Part shown: positions 26,424 to 33,892 of the stretch, in pieces | Numbering within the stretch: position 1 is the stretch's first letter | Layout of the letters: each line of letters begins with the position of its first letter | Source of the DNA: Acrocarpospora pleiomorpha | GTDB lineage: Bacteria > Actinomycetota > Actinomycetes > Streptosporangiales > Streptosporangiaceae | Direction of reading: 5' to 3' | Length of the DNA stretch: 64,000 nt | NCBI RefSeq assembly: GCF_009687885.1 | Contig: NZ_BLAF01000050.1 | Span: 1-64,000, forward strand | The notes under the pieces: generated by a model | The model's input: only the letters and a program-made list of their open reading frames with translations | Databases searched by the model: none | What the model was told of the DNA's origin: nothing | Program-made: the position numbers and the translations under genes

Positions 26424-27118
26424 AGGAACTGCCGCGCCACGGCCAGCGCCACCAGCAGCACGGCCGTGGCCGCGGTGACCGCGAGCCGGATGTTCGCCCG
26501 GCTGAACCCGAGCGCGAGGATCGAGCCCACCAGCAGGCCGCCCGCGTGCGCGGCGATGGACATGCCCGGGACCGCGAACGTGGCCACCAGCCCGACGCCG
26601 AGCAGGACCAGCGGCAGGGTCGTGTTCGCCCGCGCCCGCAGGCTGACCACCAGCAGCGCCGCGATCAGGCCGAACACCGCGCCGGACGCGCCCGCGGTGA
26701 GCACCTCGGGGTCGAAGTAGTAGACGGCCACCGCCGCGCCCAGCCCCGACAGCAGGTAGACGGTCAGCACGGTCCCCGATCCGGCCAGGGGTTCCAGGCG
26801 GCGCGCGGCCAGCCAGAGCAGCAGCAGGTTGGCCAGCAGGTGCAGCACGCCGTAGTGCAGGAACATGCTCGTGAGCAGCCGCCAGTACGCGCCGTCCTCG
26901 ATGGAAGGCCCGTTCAGCTCACCCCACTCGTGCAGCGGGCTGACGCCGTCGTAGAACACGGCGGCGAGGTCGAACCCGTCCCTGACGACGATCATGACGC
27001 TGGCGATCACCGCGACGGCGACGTTGACGGCGATCAGGGCGGTGAGCGCGTAACGCCGCCCCGCTTGGACCCCCGGCGGGGCGGGCGGTGCGGCGGCTCG
27101 GATCTGGTCGTTGCTCAT
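26420..27118 (-). CDS. rhomboid family intramembrane serine protease
   Basis: A 232-residue protein with about six membrane helices. The catalytic Ser is in TAGASGAVFGLIAAL, the catalytic His in SIAAHAGGLLVGS, and the oxyanion-side motif in FLHYGVLHLLANLLLLW. Length is normal for the six-helix bacterial type. AAGGAG lies upstream of the ATG. It starts 33 bp after the SbnB-like stop and is probably transcribed with the Dap genes, though no functional link is obvious. Confidence 0.88.
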   Translation of the reverse strand: MSNDQIRAAAPPAPPGVQAGRRYALTALIAVNVAVAVIASVMIVVRDGFDLAAVFYDGVSPLHEWGELNGPSIEDGAYWRLLTSMFLHYGVLHLLANLLLLWLAARRLEPLAGSGTVLTVYLLSGLGAAVAVYYFDPEVLTAGASGAVFGLIAALLVVSLRARANTTLPLVLLGVGLVATFAVPGMSIAAHAGGLLVGSILALGFSRANIRLAVTAATAVLLVALAVARQFL

Positions 27119-27151
27119 GGCGGTCTCCTTCGCGGGGGGTCACGGGGGGGG

Positions 27152-28210
27152 TCACATCGCCAGGCGGACGCCGGCGTCACGCCGGGCGGCCACCTCCTCC
27201 ACGGCCTGGCCGAGGGCGATGTCGAGGATGGACATCCCGAACGGGTTGCTGAGCACCACGTCGTGCTCGCTGTCGTGCTCGCTCCGGCGGCCGGGGTGGG
27301 CGCCGGTGATGATCTCGGCGAGCGTGGTGTCCACCCGCCGCGCCGAAGGGCCGGGCGTGACCCCCGGGTGGCTGTCGCCGTCGGGGCCGAGCAGCAGCCC
27401 GTCGCGGTGGAGCCGCCCGAGCAGCCGCCGGTGGTCGTGCCTGACCAGGTCCCAGTCGTCGACCACGACGAGCCCGGCTCGCCGTACGACGTCGGGGAGC
27501 ACGTCGTCGAGGGACACATGCGCGACGAGCGCCCCGGGCGCCAGCCACTCGAACGGCAGGTAGCCCTCGGTCACCGTGGTGACCGTGATCACCAGGTCGC
27601 GCCCGCGCACGCACGACTCCGCGTCGGCCGCCACACGCACCTCGACCCGGTCGCTCACCGCTTCCGCCAGGGCCCGTGCGCGGAGCGGATCGCGGTCGTA
27701 GAGGCAGACCTCGGTGATCCCGGCGGGCAGCAGGGCCAGGTGCGCCTTGGCGAGCGTGCCGCAGCCGATGACCGCCGCGCTTCGCATGCCCGGGCGGCCG
27801 AGCAGCCGGGCGGTGAGGGCGGTGACGGCGGCGGTCCTGGTGGCGCTCAGGTAGGCCGACTCCATGATGGTCCTGGGCCAGGCGATCTCCGGGTCGAACA
27901 TCATCAGCAGGCCCTGCGAGCGCGCCAGGCCCCGATCGGGGTTGCCCAGGTTCCCGTTGATCGTCTTCACCCCGAGCGCGAGGCCGCCGGCCAGCCGCAG
28001 CCCGCCGGGCATGGCCAGCGACCGCGCGGCCGTGCCCGCCGAGGTCTCCCAGCCCAGGTACGCCTCCTCCGGCAGCATCGTCTGCCCCCGGCCGTGGCGG
28101 ACCAGCGCGTCCTCCACCACGGCCAGGACGTCGATCTCCACGCAGCACTCGATCACGGCCGCCCTCGGCAGGTAGCGCAACTCGCTCGCCGGATACTCGG
28201 TGAAGTTCAC
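27152..28210 (-). CDS. SbnB-like dehydrogenase for 2,3-diaminopropionate synthesis
   Basis: A 352-residue member of the ornithine cyclodeaminase/mu-crystallin family. NAD-binding Rossmann motif AAVIGCGTLAKAHLALL; substrate-side segments YLGWETSAGTAARSL and GVKTINGNLGNP with the conserved Lys; MESAYLSATRTAAVTAL. SbnB of staphyloferrin B synthesis oxidatively hydrolyses N-(1-amino-1-carboxy-2-ethyl)glutamate to L-Dap and 2-oxoglutarate. The assignment over plain ornithine cyclodeaminase rests on the 4-bp GTGA overlap with an SbnA-like gene. Start GTG 28210. Confidence 0.85.
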   Translation of the reverse strand: MNFTEYPASELRYLPRAAVIECCVEIDVLAVVEDALVRHGRGQTMLPEEAYLGWETSAGTAARSLAMPGGLRLAGGLALGVKTINGNLGNPDRGLARSQGLLMMFDPEIAWPRTIMESAYLSATRTAAVTALTARLLGRPGMRSAAVIGCGTLAKAHLALLPAGITEVCLYDRDPLRARALAEAVSDRVEVRVAADAESCVRGRDLVITVTTVTEGYLPFEWLAPGALVAHVSLDDVLPDVVRRAGLVVVDDWDLVRHDHRRLLGRLHRDGLLLGPDGDSHPGVTPGPSARRVDTTLAEIITGAHPGRRSEHDSEHDVVLSNPFGMSILDIALGQAVEEVAARRDAGVRLAM

Positions 28211-29235
28211 GGGCGCTGATCCTCCAGGTGGAAGCGGACGCCGTCGGCCCGCAGCCGCGCCGCGGCCTCGGCGACGGCGGCGGTCAGCCGGTGGCGGGCC
28301 AGCCAGCCGTCGTCGTAGACGGTGTCGGCGTAGGTCAGGCCGGTGTCGGCGCACAGGCAGAGCGGGCGGCGCGGCGCGCCGGGGGCGGCCAGGTCGCGCA
28401 GGCAGGCGGCGACCACGCTGCCGCTGGAACCGCCCAGCGCCACGCCGGTGTCGGCGCGGAACAGGCGGCAGACGGCGACGGCCTCCGAGTCGGGGACGCG
28501 ATAGGCCCGGTCGTAGGTGCCCGGCGGCAGGAACGCGGAGCGGCGGCTCGCGCCCAGGCCGTTGATCAGGCGCGGCCCGGTGGCGGGGCCGGTGGCGAGC
28601 GAGCCCTCGGCGTCCACCGCGACCACCCTGACCCCCCGGTCCAGCGCGTGCAGGTGGGCGGCGACCCCGGACAGGGTGCCGCCGGTGGAGACGGCGATGT
28701 AGACGGCGTCCAGGCCCGGCCCGCCCTGGGCGGCGATCTCGGGGCCGGTGGTGCGCTCGTGGATGCGCGGGTTGGCGGGGTTGCCGTACTGGTCGGTCCA
28801 GCGGTAGTGCGGGTTGTCGGCGAGCAGCCGGTCCACGGCGCGGAGCCGGGTCAGGAGGTAGCCGCCGTAGCCGTCGGGTTCGTGCACCTCGTGGAGTTCC
28901 GCGCCGGTCGCGACGAGCCGCTGTCGGGTGGCCCGGGGGGTGCCGGGGTCCAGGACGGCGATGAACCGGCAGCCGAGGGCCGCCAGCAGCCGGGCCAGGC
29001 CGAGGCCGAGGTTGCCGGAGGTGGACTCGACCACCACCGTGCCCGGGGTCAGCGGGCGTTCCCGGTCCAGCGCCATCAGCAGGCCCGCGGCGGTCCTGTC
29101 CTTGATCGAGCCGGTCGGGTTGCCGCTCTCCAGCTTGAGCAGCACGCCGTGCGCGCGCCCGCGCAGGGAGATGTCGAGGCGCACCACAGGGGTGCCGGTG
29201 ATGGCCGAGTGGAGTACCTCCAGCGGGGACAGCAT
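28207..29235 (-). CDS. SbnA-like N-(2-amino-2-carboxyethyl)glutamate synthase
   Basis: A 342-residue fold-type II PLP enzyme of the cysteine synthase family. PLP Lys in ESGNPTGSIKDRTAAG, substrate loop STSGNLGLGLA, phosphate loop VSTGGTLSGVAAH, GGSSGSVV near the end. Paired with the SbnB-like enzyme it condenses O-phosphoserine (or an activated serine) with glutamate on the route to L-Dap. The ATG at 29235 follows GTGAGG. It is the first gene of a minus-strand operon divergent from the SARP gene, with the cluster palindrome between them. It supplies a monomer for the NRPS. Confidence 0.87.
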   Translation of the reverse strand: MLSPLEVLHSAITGTPVVRLDISLRGRAHGVLLKLESGNPTGSIKDRTAAGLLMALDRERPLTPGTVVVESTSGNLGLGLARLLAALGCRFIAVLDPGTPRATRQRLVATGAELHEVHEPDGYGGYLLTRLRAVDRLLADNPHYRWTDQYGNPANPRIHERTTGPEIAAQGGPGLDAVYIAVSTGGTLSGVAAHLHALDRGVRVVAVDAEGSLATGPATGPRLINGLGASRRSAFLPPGTYDRAYRVPDSEAVAVCRLFRADTGVALGGSSGSVVAACLRDLAAPGAPRRPLCLCADTGLTYADTVYDDGWLARHRLTAAVAEAAARLRADGVRFHLEDQRP

Positions 29236-29306
29236 CAGCGGTACCTCACGGCTGCTTGACGATTCCCCTGCAGGATCGAGTCCGCGCCGATTATCGGGAA
29301 GGGCGT

Positions 29307-29322
29307 TGGCGAGTTGTCGCCA
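29307..29322. promoter_or_regulatory. cluster palindrome, copy 2 (Dap operon / SARP)
   Basis: TGGCGAGTTGTCGCCA, fitting TGGCGNNTTNNCGCCA with one arm mismatch. It lies 71 bp from the SbnA-like start and 113 bp from the SARP start. A weaker related sequence, TGGCGAGTAATGCCC, follows at 29354. Confidence 0.6.
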
Positions 29323-29323
29323 G

Positions 29324-29351
29324 CTGGACAGGTGATGTTACGACCTGCCAG
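29324..29351. promoter_or_regulatory. second inverted repeat in the Dap/SARP promoter region
   Basis: CTGGACAGGT (29324–29333) and ACCTGCCAG (29343–29351) form an imperfect inverted repeat with a 9-base spacer, directly next to the cluster palindrome. It may be a second operator or part of a composite site. Confidence 0.35.
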
Positions 29352-29435
29352 GTTGGCGAGTAATGCCCTGGAATACCCGATGAACATGTGGACTGTAGGG
29401 GTTCACAGACGTAGACAATTTGTGAAGATCAGGGC

Positions 29436-31325
29436 GTGCGGCAACTTGAGTTCCACACACTCGGACCGTTGGAGATCTCCGTTGACGGCAGGGCGTGCTC
29501 GCCTGGCGGCAACACCCAGCGGGGTCTGCTCGCGATCCTGCTGCTCAACGCCAACCAGGTCGTCCCGGTCAGGGAGATCATCGACGAGCTCTGGGACGAG
29601 CCTCCGGAAACCGCGCTCGGCCAGATCCAGACGCGGGTGTGGCGGCTGCGCGTCCTGCTCAACGGCTCCGGCGGCAAGACCGACGGCTCGCCGCTGGTCA
29701 CCCGCCCCGGCGGCTACATGCTCAGGGCCGACCAGGAGGCGCTCGACTTCGCCCGGTTCGGGGCGGGGGTCGACAGCGCCCGCGCCATGCTCGCCTCCGG
29801 GCGGGTGGAGGCGGCCGTCCGGGTGCTGGAGGACGCGCTGACCCTGTGGCGCGGCCCCGCCTTCAGCGACGTGGACCTGGCCACCGTGCGAACCGCCGCG
29901 GCCACCCTGGAGGAGCTGCGGCTGGCGGCGATCGAGGAGCAGGTGGAGGCGGGCCTGACCCTGGGGCGGCACAGGAGGCTCGTCCCCGAGCTCCAGGTGC
30001 TGGTCGAGCGGCACCCGCTGAACGAGCGGCTGCGCGGCCAGCTCATGCTCGCCCTGTACCGCTCGCAGCGCCAAGCTGAGGCGCTGGAGATCTACCGGGA
30101 CGGCCACCGTCGGCTGGTCGAGCTCGGCGTGGAGCCACGCGCCCAGCTGCAGGACCTGCACCAGGCCATTCTCACCTCCGCTCCGCAACTCGACCCGCCA
30201 CGCTCCGCCCCCGCTGCCACCCGGCCGGCCCCGCCCCCGCGCCCGCAGGGGCGGCGCGAGCTGCCACCCGACCTCGCCGACTTCACCGGCAGGGCCGCCA
30301 CGATCGACGCGCTCACCCGGTTCCTGTCCGGCTCGGCGACCCACGCCGGGCTCGCGGTCGCCGCCATCACGGGCCGCGCGGGCACCGGCAAGACGGCGCT
30401 GGCCGTGCACGTGGCCCACCTGCTCGCCGACGCGTTCACCGACGGCCAGTTCTTCGTGGACCTGCGCGGCCTGGACCAACGGCCGGTAGCCCCGGCCACC
30501 GTCCTGGCCCGGCTGCTGCACCGGCTCGGCGTCGAAGACGGCGACGTCCCCGCCGACGAGGAGGAGCGGTGCGCCCTCTACCGCGCCAGAATGGCCGGCC
30601 GCCGCGTCCTGCTCGTGCTCGACAACATCCGCGGCGAGGCCCAGATCCGCCCCCTGCTCCCCGCCGGGTACGGCTCCGCCGTGATCGTCACCAGCCGCCG
30701 CCGGGTCTGCGGGGTGCCCAACGCCCGCGCCTTCGACCTCGACGTGCTCGCCGAGAGCGAGGCGGTGGACCTGCTGAGCCGCGCCGCGGGCCCGGAACGC
30801 GCCGCGGCCCGCGCCGACGCCCGCCGGATCGCCGACCTGTGCGGGCGGCTGCCGCTGGCGCTGCGGGTGGCCGGAGCCCGGCTGAGCGGCCGCCCGCACT
30901 GGCGGCTGAGCCGCCTGGCCGACCTGCTGGAGCCCGAGCGCGGGCGGCTGGACGCCCTGTCAGCGGGAGGTCTGAAGGTCCGCGCCAGCCTGGCGCTGAG
31001 CTACGAGAGCCTGGACGCTCCGGCCGCCCGGCTGTTCCGCCTGCTCGGCACGCTGGAGACGCCCACCTTCGCGGGCTGGGTCGCCGGACCACTCCTCGGC
31101 GAGAGCGGCGCGCACCCGGAGGAGCTGATGGAGACCCTGGCCGAGGCCCGCCTGATCGACGTCGCCGGCGTCGAGGACTGCGGCACCGTCCGCTACCGCA
31201 TGCACGTGCTGTTCCGCCTGTACGCCCGGGAGCGCGCCGAGGCGGAGGAACCCCCCGGAGAGCGGGACGCCGCCCTGCGCCGGTTGGCGGGAAGAGCTGT
31301 GAGAGAGGGTGAAGAGTGGGTGTAG
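29436..31325 (+). CDS. SARP/AfsR-type transcriptional activator
   Basis: A 629-residue pathway regulator. Residues 1–95 are an OmpR-type winged helix (LEFHTLGPLEISVDGR, NQVVPVREIIDELWDEPP), and about 100–250 a BTAD domain (WRGPAFSDVD, HPLNERLRGQLMLALYRSQRQAEAL). After a Pro-rich linker an NB-ARC ATPase follows: P-loop ITGRAGTGKTALAVHVAH near 310, Walker B RRVLLVLDNI, and GRLPLALRVAGARL. It ends soon after the winged-helix region and lacks the long TPR tail of AfsR. The start is GTG 29436. It is divergent from the Dap operon and is the best candidate activator of the cluster. Confidence 0.9.
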   Translation: MRQLEFHTLGPLEISVDGRACSPGGNTQRGLLAILLLNANQVVPVREIIDELWDEPPETALGQIQTRVWRLRVLLNGSGGKTDGSPLVTRPGGYMLRADQEALDFARFGAGVDSARAMLASGRVEAAVRVLEDALTLWRGPAFSDVDLATVRTAAATLEELRLAAIEEQVEAGLTLGRHRRLVPELQVLVERHPLNERLRGQLMLALYRSQRQAEALEIYRDGHRRLVELGVEPRAQLQDLHQAILTSAPQLDPPRSAPAATRPAPPPRPQGRRELPPDLADFTGRAATIDALTRFLSGSATHAGLAVAAITGRAGTGKTALAVHVAHLLADAFTDGQFFVDLRGLDQRPVAPATVLARLLHRLGVEDGDVPADEEERCALYRARMAGRRVLLVLDNIRGEAQIRPLLPAGYGSAVIVTSRRRVCGVPNARAFDLDVLAESEAVDLLSRAAGPERAAARADARRIADLCGRLPLALRVAGARLSGRPHWRLSRLADLLEPERGRLDALSAGGLKVRASLALSYESLDAPAARLFRLLGTLETPTFAGWVAGPLLGESGAHPEELMETLAEARLIDVAGVEDCGTVRYRMHVLFRLYARERAEAEEPPGERDAALRRLAGRAVREGEEWV

Positions 31326-31403
31326 AGGACAACCCAGGCGCGAAAGCATAGCGTGGCTCATGTTCGATCCGGCCAGATCCTCGGGGACCTGCGGAGAGGA
31401 ACC

Positions 31404-31646
31404 GTGGTCATGGATGATGTCGTCTCCCGGCCCGAGGCTACGCGCCGTACCCTTCCAGATCACCTGCACGCCGTGCTGCTCCAGCTGCTGAGCGGAGCCA
31501 CCGACCAGACGGCGAGCAACCGCCTGGGCATCTCTCCCCGCACCTACAGCCGGCGCGTGTCGGAGCTGCTGGAGCACCTGGGAGTGGAGAGCCGCTTCCA
31601 GGCCGGCGCGGAGGTCGCCCGGCGCGGCTGGCTCAGGTCCGGCTGA
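31404..31646 (+). CDS. small LuxR-type HTH protein
   Basis: An 80-residue protein that is little more than a LuxR (GerE-like) helix-turn-helix: LHAVLLQLLSGATDQTASNR, then LGISPRTYSRRVSELLEHLG and FQAGAEVARRGWL. No receiver or ligand domain is present. Starts GTG 31404 or ATG 31410 follow GAGAGGA; longer upstream frames have no ribosome site. It is downstream of the SARP gene on the same strand and ends inside the 3' end of the convergent hydrolase gene (14-bp overlap). Because LuxR proteins bind palindromes as dimers, it is a candidate for the repeated 16-bp palindrome. Confidence 0.72.
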   Translation: MVMDDVVSRPEATRRTLPDHLHAVLLQLLSGATDQTASNRLGISPRTYSRRVSELLEHLGVESRFQAGAEVARRGWLRSG

Positions 31647-32436
31647 GGAAGTCCGCCAGGATCCGGTTGACGACCTGCGGGCGCTCCATGAAGCCGAAGT
31701 GCCCGCAGCCGGGAACCTCGGCGTACTTGGCGCCGGGGATGGCGTCGGCCACCTCCTTGCCCAGGGCGGGGGGCATCACCAGGTCGTCGGAGAACGCCAC
31801 CACCAGCACCGGCCGCCGTACCTCGCCGAGCGCCTCGCGCCGGTCGCCCGCGAGGGTCGCCTCGTACTGCAGGGCCGGGCCCTCGCCCGTGGTGGGGAAG
31901 GCGGTCAGCACGTCGAGCCAGTCGGCGGCGGCCCGGTCGTCGGCGAGCGTGCGGGGCGAGAAGAGCTGGCACATCATCGCGACGGCCGCGTGCTCCGCAG
32001 ACCCGGTGTCGGCCCGCCTGACCCGGTCGGCGCTGGCCCTGGTCATCGCGGCGCGGAAGTAGTCGGCGCGGGCCCGGGTGCCCAGCAGCACCGCCGAGGC
32101 GACCAGCTCGGGGCAGGCGAGCGCGAGCTCCTGCCCGATCATCGCCCCGAGCGAGGCCCCAACCACCCGGACGGGACCGCCCACGACGGCGCGGATCAGG
32201 CCCGCCGCGTCGGCCACCAGCTCGGCGAGCGGGTACGGCCCCGGCGGGCAGGACGACGGCGCGGTGCCCCGGTTGTCGAAGGTGATCACCCGGTGCCCGG
32301 CCGCGAGCAGGGCGGGCACCTGGTGCAGGTCCCAGATCCCGGCCTTGGACGCCGCGGGGGAGACCAGCAGCACAGGAGGCCCCGACCCCGTGTCGGTGTA
32401 GCTGAGCTCGACCCCGTTACTCCTGATCGTCGGCAT
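31633..32436 (-). CDS. alpha/beta hydrolase of the biosynthetic cluster
   Basis: A 267-residue alpha/beta hydrolase. Oxyanion segment LLVSPAASKAGIWD, nucleophile elbow VVGASLGAMIGQELA (Ser), acid near VAFSDDLVMPP and His in PGCGHFGFMERP. Size and motifs fit the 3-oxoadipate enol-lactonase or proline iminopeptidase-like group. It overlaps the exporter gene by 20 bp, so the two are co-transcribed. It may remove a protecting group, open a lactone or act as a resistance hydrolase; the sequence does not tell which. Confidence 0.8.
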   Translation of the reverse strand: MPTIRSNGVELSYTDTGSGPPVLLVSPAASKAGIWDLHQVPALLAAGHRVITFDNRGTAPSSCPPGPYPLAELVADAAGLIRAVVGGPVRVVGASLGAMIGQELALACPELVASAVLLGTRARADYFRAAMTRASADRVRRADTGSAEHAAVAMMCQLFSPRTLADDRAAADWLDVLTAFPTTGEGPALQYEATLAGDRREALGEVRRPVLVVAFSDDLVMPPALGKEVADAIPGAKYAEVPGCGHFGFMERPQVVNRILADFLSRT

Positions 32437-33703
32437 CCACGCTCCCGGTCCTGCTCCACAGCCCGGTGGAGTACCGGGTCAGCGCGATCACGAACAGTAT
32501 GGCGATCACCGCGGCGGCCACCAGGACCGGTGTGCGCAACCCGATCTCCCGGCCGCCGAAGAACTGGCCGAGCGTCACCAGCAGCCCGCCGATGGCCGAG
32601 CCGAGCGGCAGCGGGCCCCACGAGATCAGCCGGTAGATGCTGTTGACCCGGCCGAGCAGGCCCTCGGGCACGATCCGCTGCCGGTAGCTGATCGTGATGA
32701 TGTTCCAGGACAGGCCCAGGCCCGCGCTGGCCGACAGGGCCAGGGCGACCACGATGCCGCTGCTGGTCAGGCCGACGATGACCAGCGCCGCGGCGCTGCC
32801 GGCCAGGGACGCCAGCAGCACCCGGCGGGGGCCGATCCGGCGCTCCAGCCACGGGGTGCCCTGGGCGCCGATCATGCCGCCGATGGCGCCGACCATGAAC
32901 AGCAGGCCGTACTGCACGGCGGTGAGGCCCAGGATCTCCTGGGCGAACAGCACCTGGGTGGCGATGGCGACCGCGCCCGCCATGTTGAGCACGCCCAGCA
33001 GCAGCCCCAGGTCGCGCAGCGGGCGGTGTCCCCAGAAGAACTTCAGCCCGGCGACCAGGTCGGCGCGCATCGACGCCGACGCCTCGCTGACCTGCGGTTC
33101 CGCTGCCGGAAGCGACATCACCAGCAGGCCGGAGGCGACGAACAGGACGGCGTCCACGGTGAACGGGACCGCCAGCGCGACCCCCACCAGCAGGCCGCCG
33201 ACCCAGGGGCCGACGAAGACCCCGGCGACGGTGTCGGCGATGGTCAGCCGGGCGTTGGCCACTTGCAGCCGCTCCCGGGGGACCAGCCGCGGCAGGATCG
33301 TCTGGGCGGCGTTCTCGTTGGCCACGGTGAGCGTGCCCAGGGTGAAGGCGACGACGTACAGGATGGCCAGGGCCATCAGGTCCAGGTAGAGCGCGAGCGC
33401 GATGCCGCCGACCAGGACGGCGCGGCCCCAGTGGGTCGCGGCCAGCACCCGGCGGTGGTCGGCGCGGTCCACGATCGCGCCGATCGGCAGGCTGAGCAGC
33501 AGCCACGGCAGCTCGGCGGCCACCCCGATCAGCGCGATCAGCAGCGGGTCCCTGGTCAGCGAGGTGGCCAGCCAGGGGAAGCCGACCGCGCTGATGCCGG
33601 TGCCGAGGTTGGCGATGAGGAACGCCGCCCAGAGCATCCAGAAGCGGCGCCCCAGCCCTCGGCTGGGCGGCAGGGGCAGGGTCTGGCTCGGTCGCAGCAC
33701 CAC
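32417..33703 (-). CDS. MFS exporter (EntS-like)
   Basis: A 428-residue major facilitator with about twelve membrane helices. The loop 2–3 motif reads GAIVDRADHRRVLAATHWGR, typical of the MFS_3/EntS group of siderophore and small-peptide exporters. It is divergent from the PKS gene with a copy of the cluster palindrome between them and likely exports the product, also giving self-protection. Start ATG 33703 in CACC ATG context; the downstream hydrolase overlaps its end. Confidence 0.85.
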   Translation of the reverse strand: MVLRPSQTLPLPPSRGLGRRFWMLWAAFLIANLGTGISAVGFPWLATSLTRDPLLIALIGVAAELPWLLLSLPIGAIVDRADHRRVLAATHWGRAVLVGGIALALYLDLMALAILYVVAFTLGTLTVANENAAQTILPRLVPRERLQVANARLTIADTVAGVFVGPWVGGLLVGVALAVPFTVDAVLFVASGLLVMSLPAAEPQVSEASASMRADLVAGLKFFWGHRPLRDLGLLLGVLNMAGAVAIATQVLFAQEILGLTAVQYGLLFMVGAIGGMIGAQGTPWLERRIGPRRVLLASLAGSAAALVIVGLTSSGIVVALALSASAGLGLSWNIITISYRQRIVPEGLLGRVNSIYRLISWGPLPLGSAIGGLLVTLGQFFGGREIGLRTPVLVAAAVIAILFVIALTRYSTGLWSRTGSVDADDQE

Positions 33704-33792
33704 GCGGCGACGCTCCTTCCTCCGGCGGCACCGGCGACACGCCCAGTGATGCGGTCAGCGCACCAAGCGGGGGGAAGGCCCGTCAACTCCGC

Positions 33793-33808
33793 TGGCGACT
33801 TGTCGCCA
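33793..33808. promoter_or_regulatory. cluster palindrome, copy 3 (exporter / PKS)
   Basis: TGGCGACTTGTCGCCA, a perfect inverted repeat with a TT centre and the best match to TGGCGNNTTNNCGCCA. It lies 85 bp upstream of the PKS ATG and 90 bp from the exporter ATG. Confidence 0.65.
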
Positions 33809-33892
33809 ACCAGCTGTTTCGTCCTTGCCGGGCCGCGTGTTGTCTCGCAGCCTTGAGCTTGCCGAGGACCGGTGATCACTTCAGGAGCGCAG

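Noticed and set aside
25601..28219. 872-codon plus-strand frame across DUF418, rhomboid and SbnB
   Set aside because: Compositionally biased His/Arg/Gln-rich shadow; three real genes with clear motifs occupy the region.
29354..29368. Fourth copy of the cluster palindrome
   Set aside because: Only the left arm TGGCG matches well; the right arm is degenerate, so it is listed only as a weak relative.
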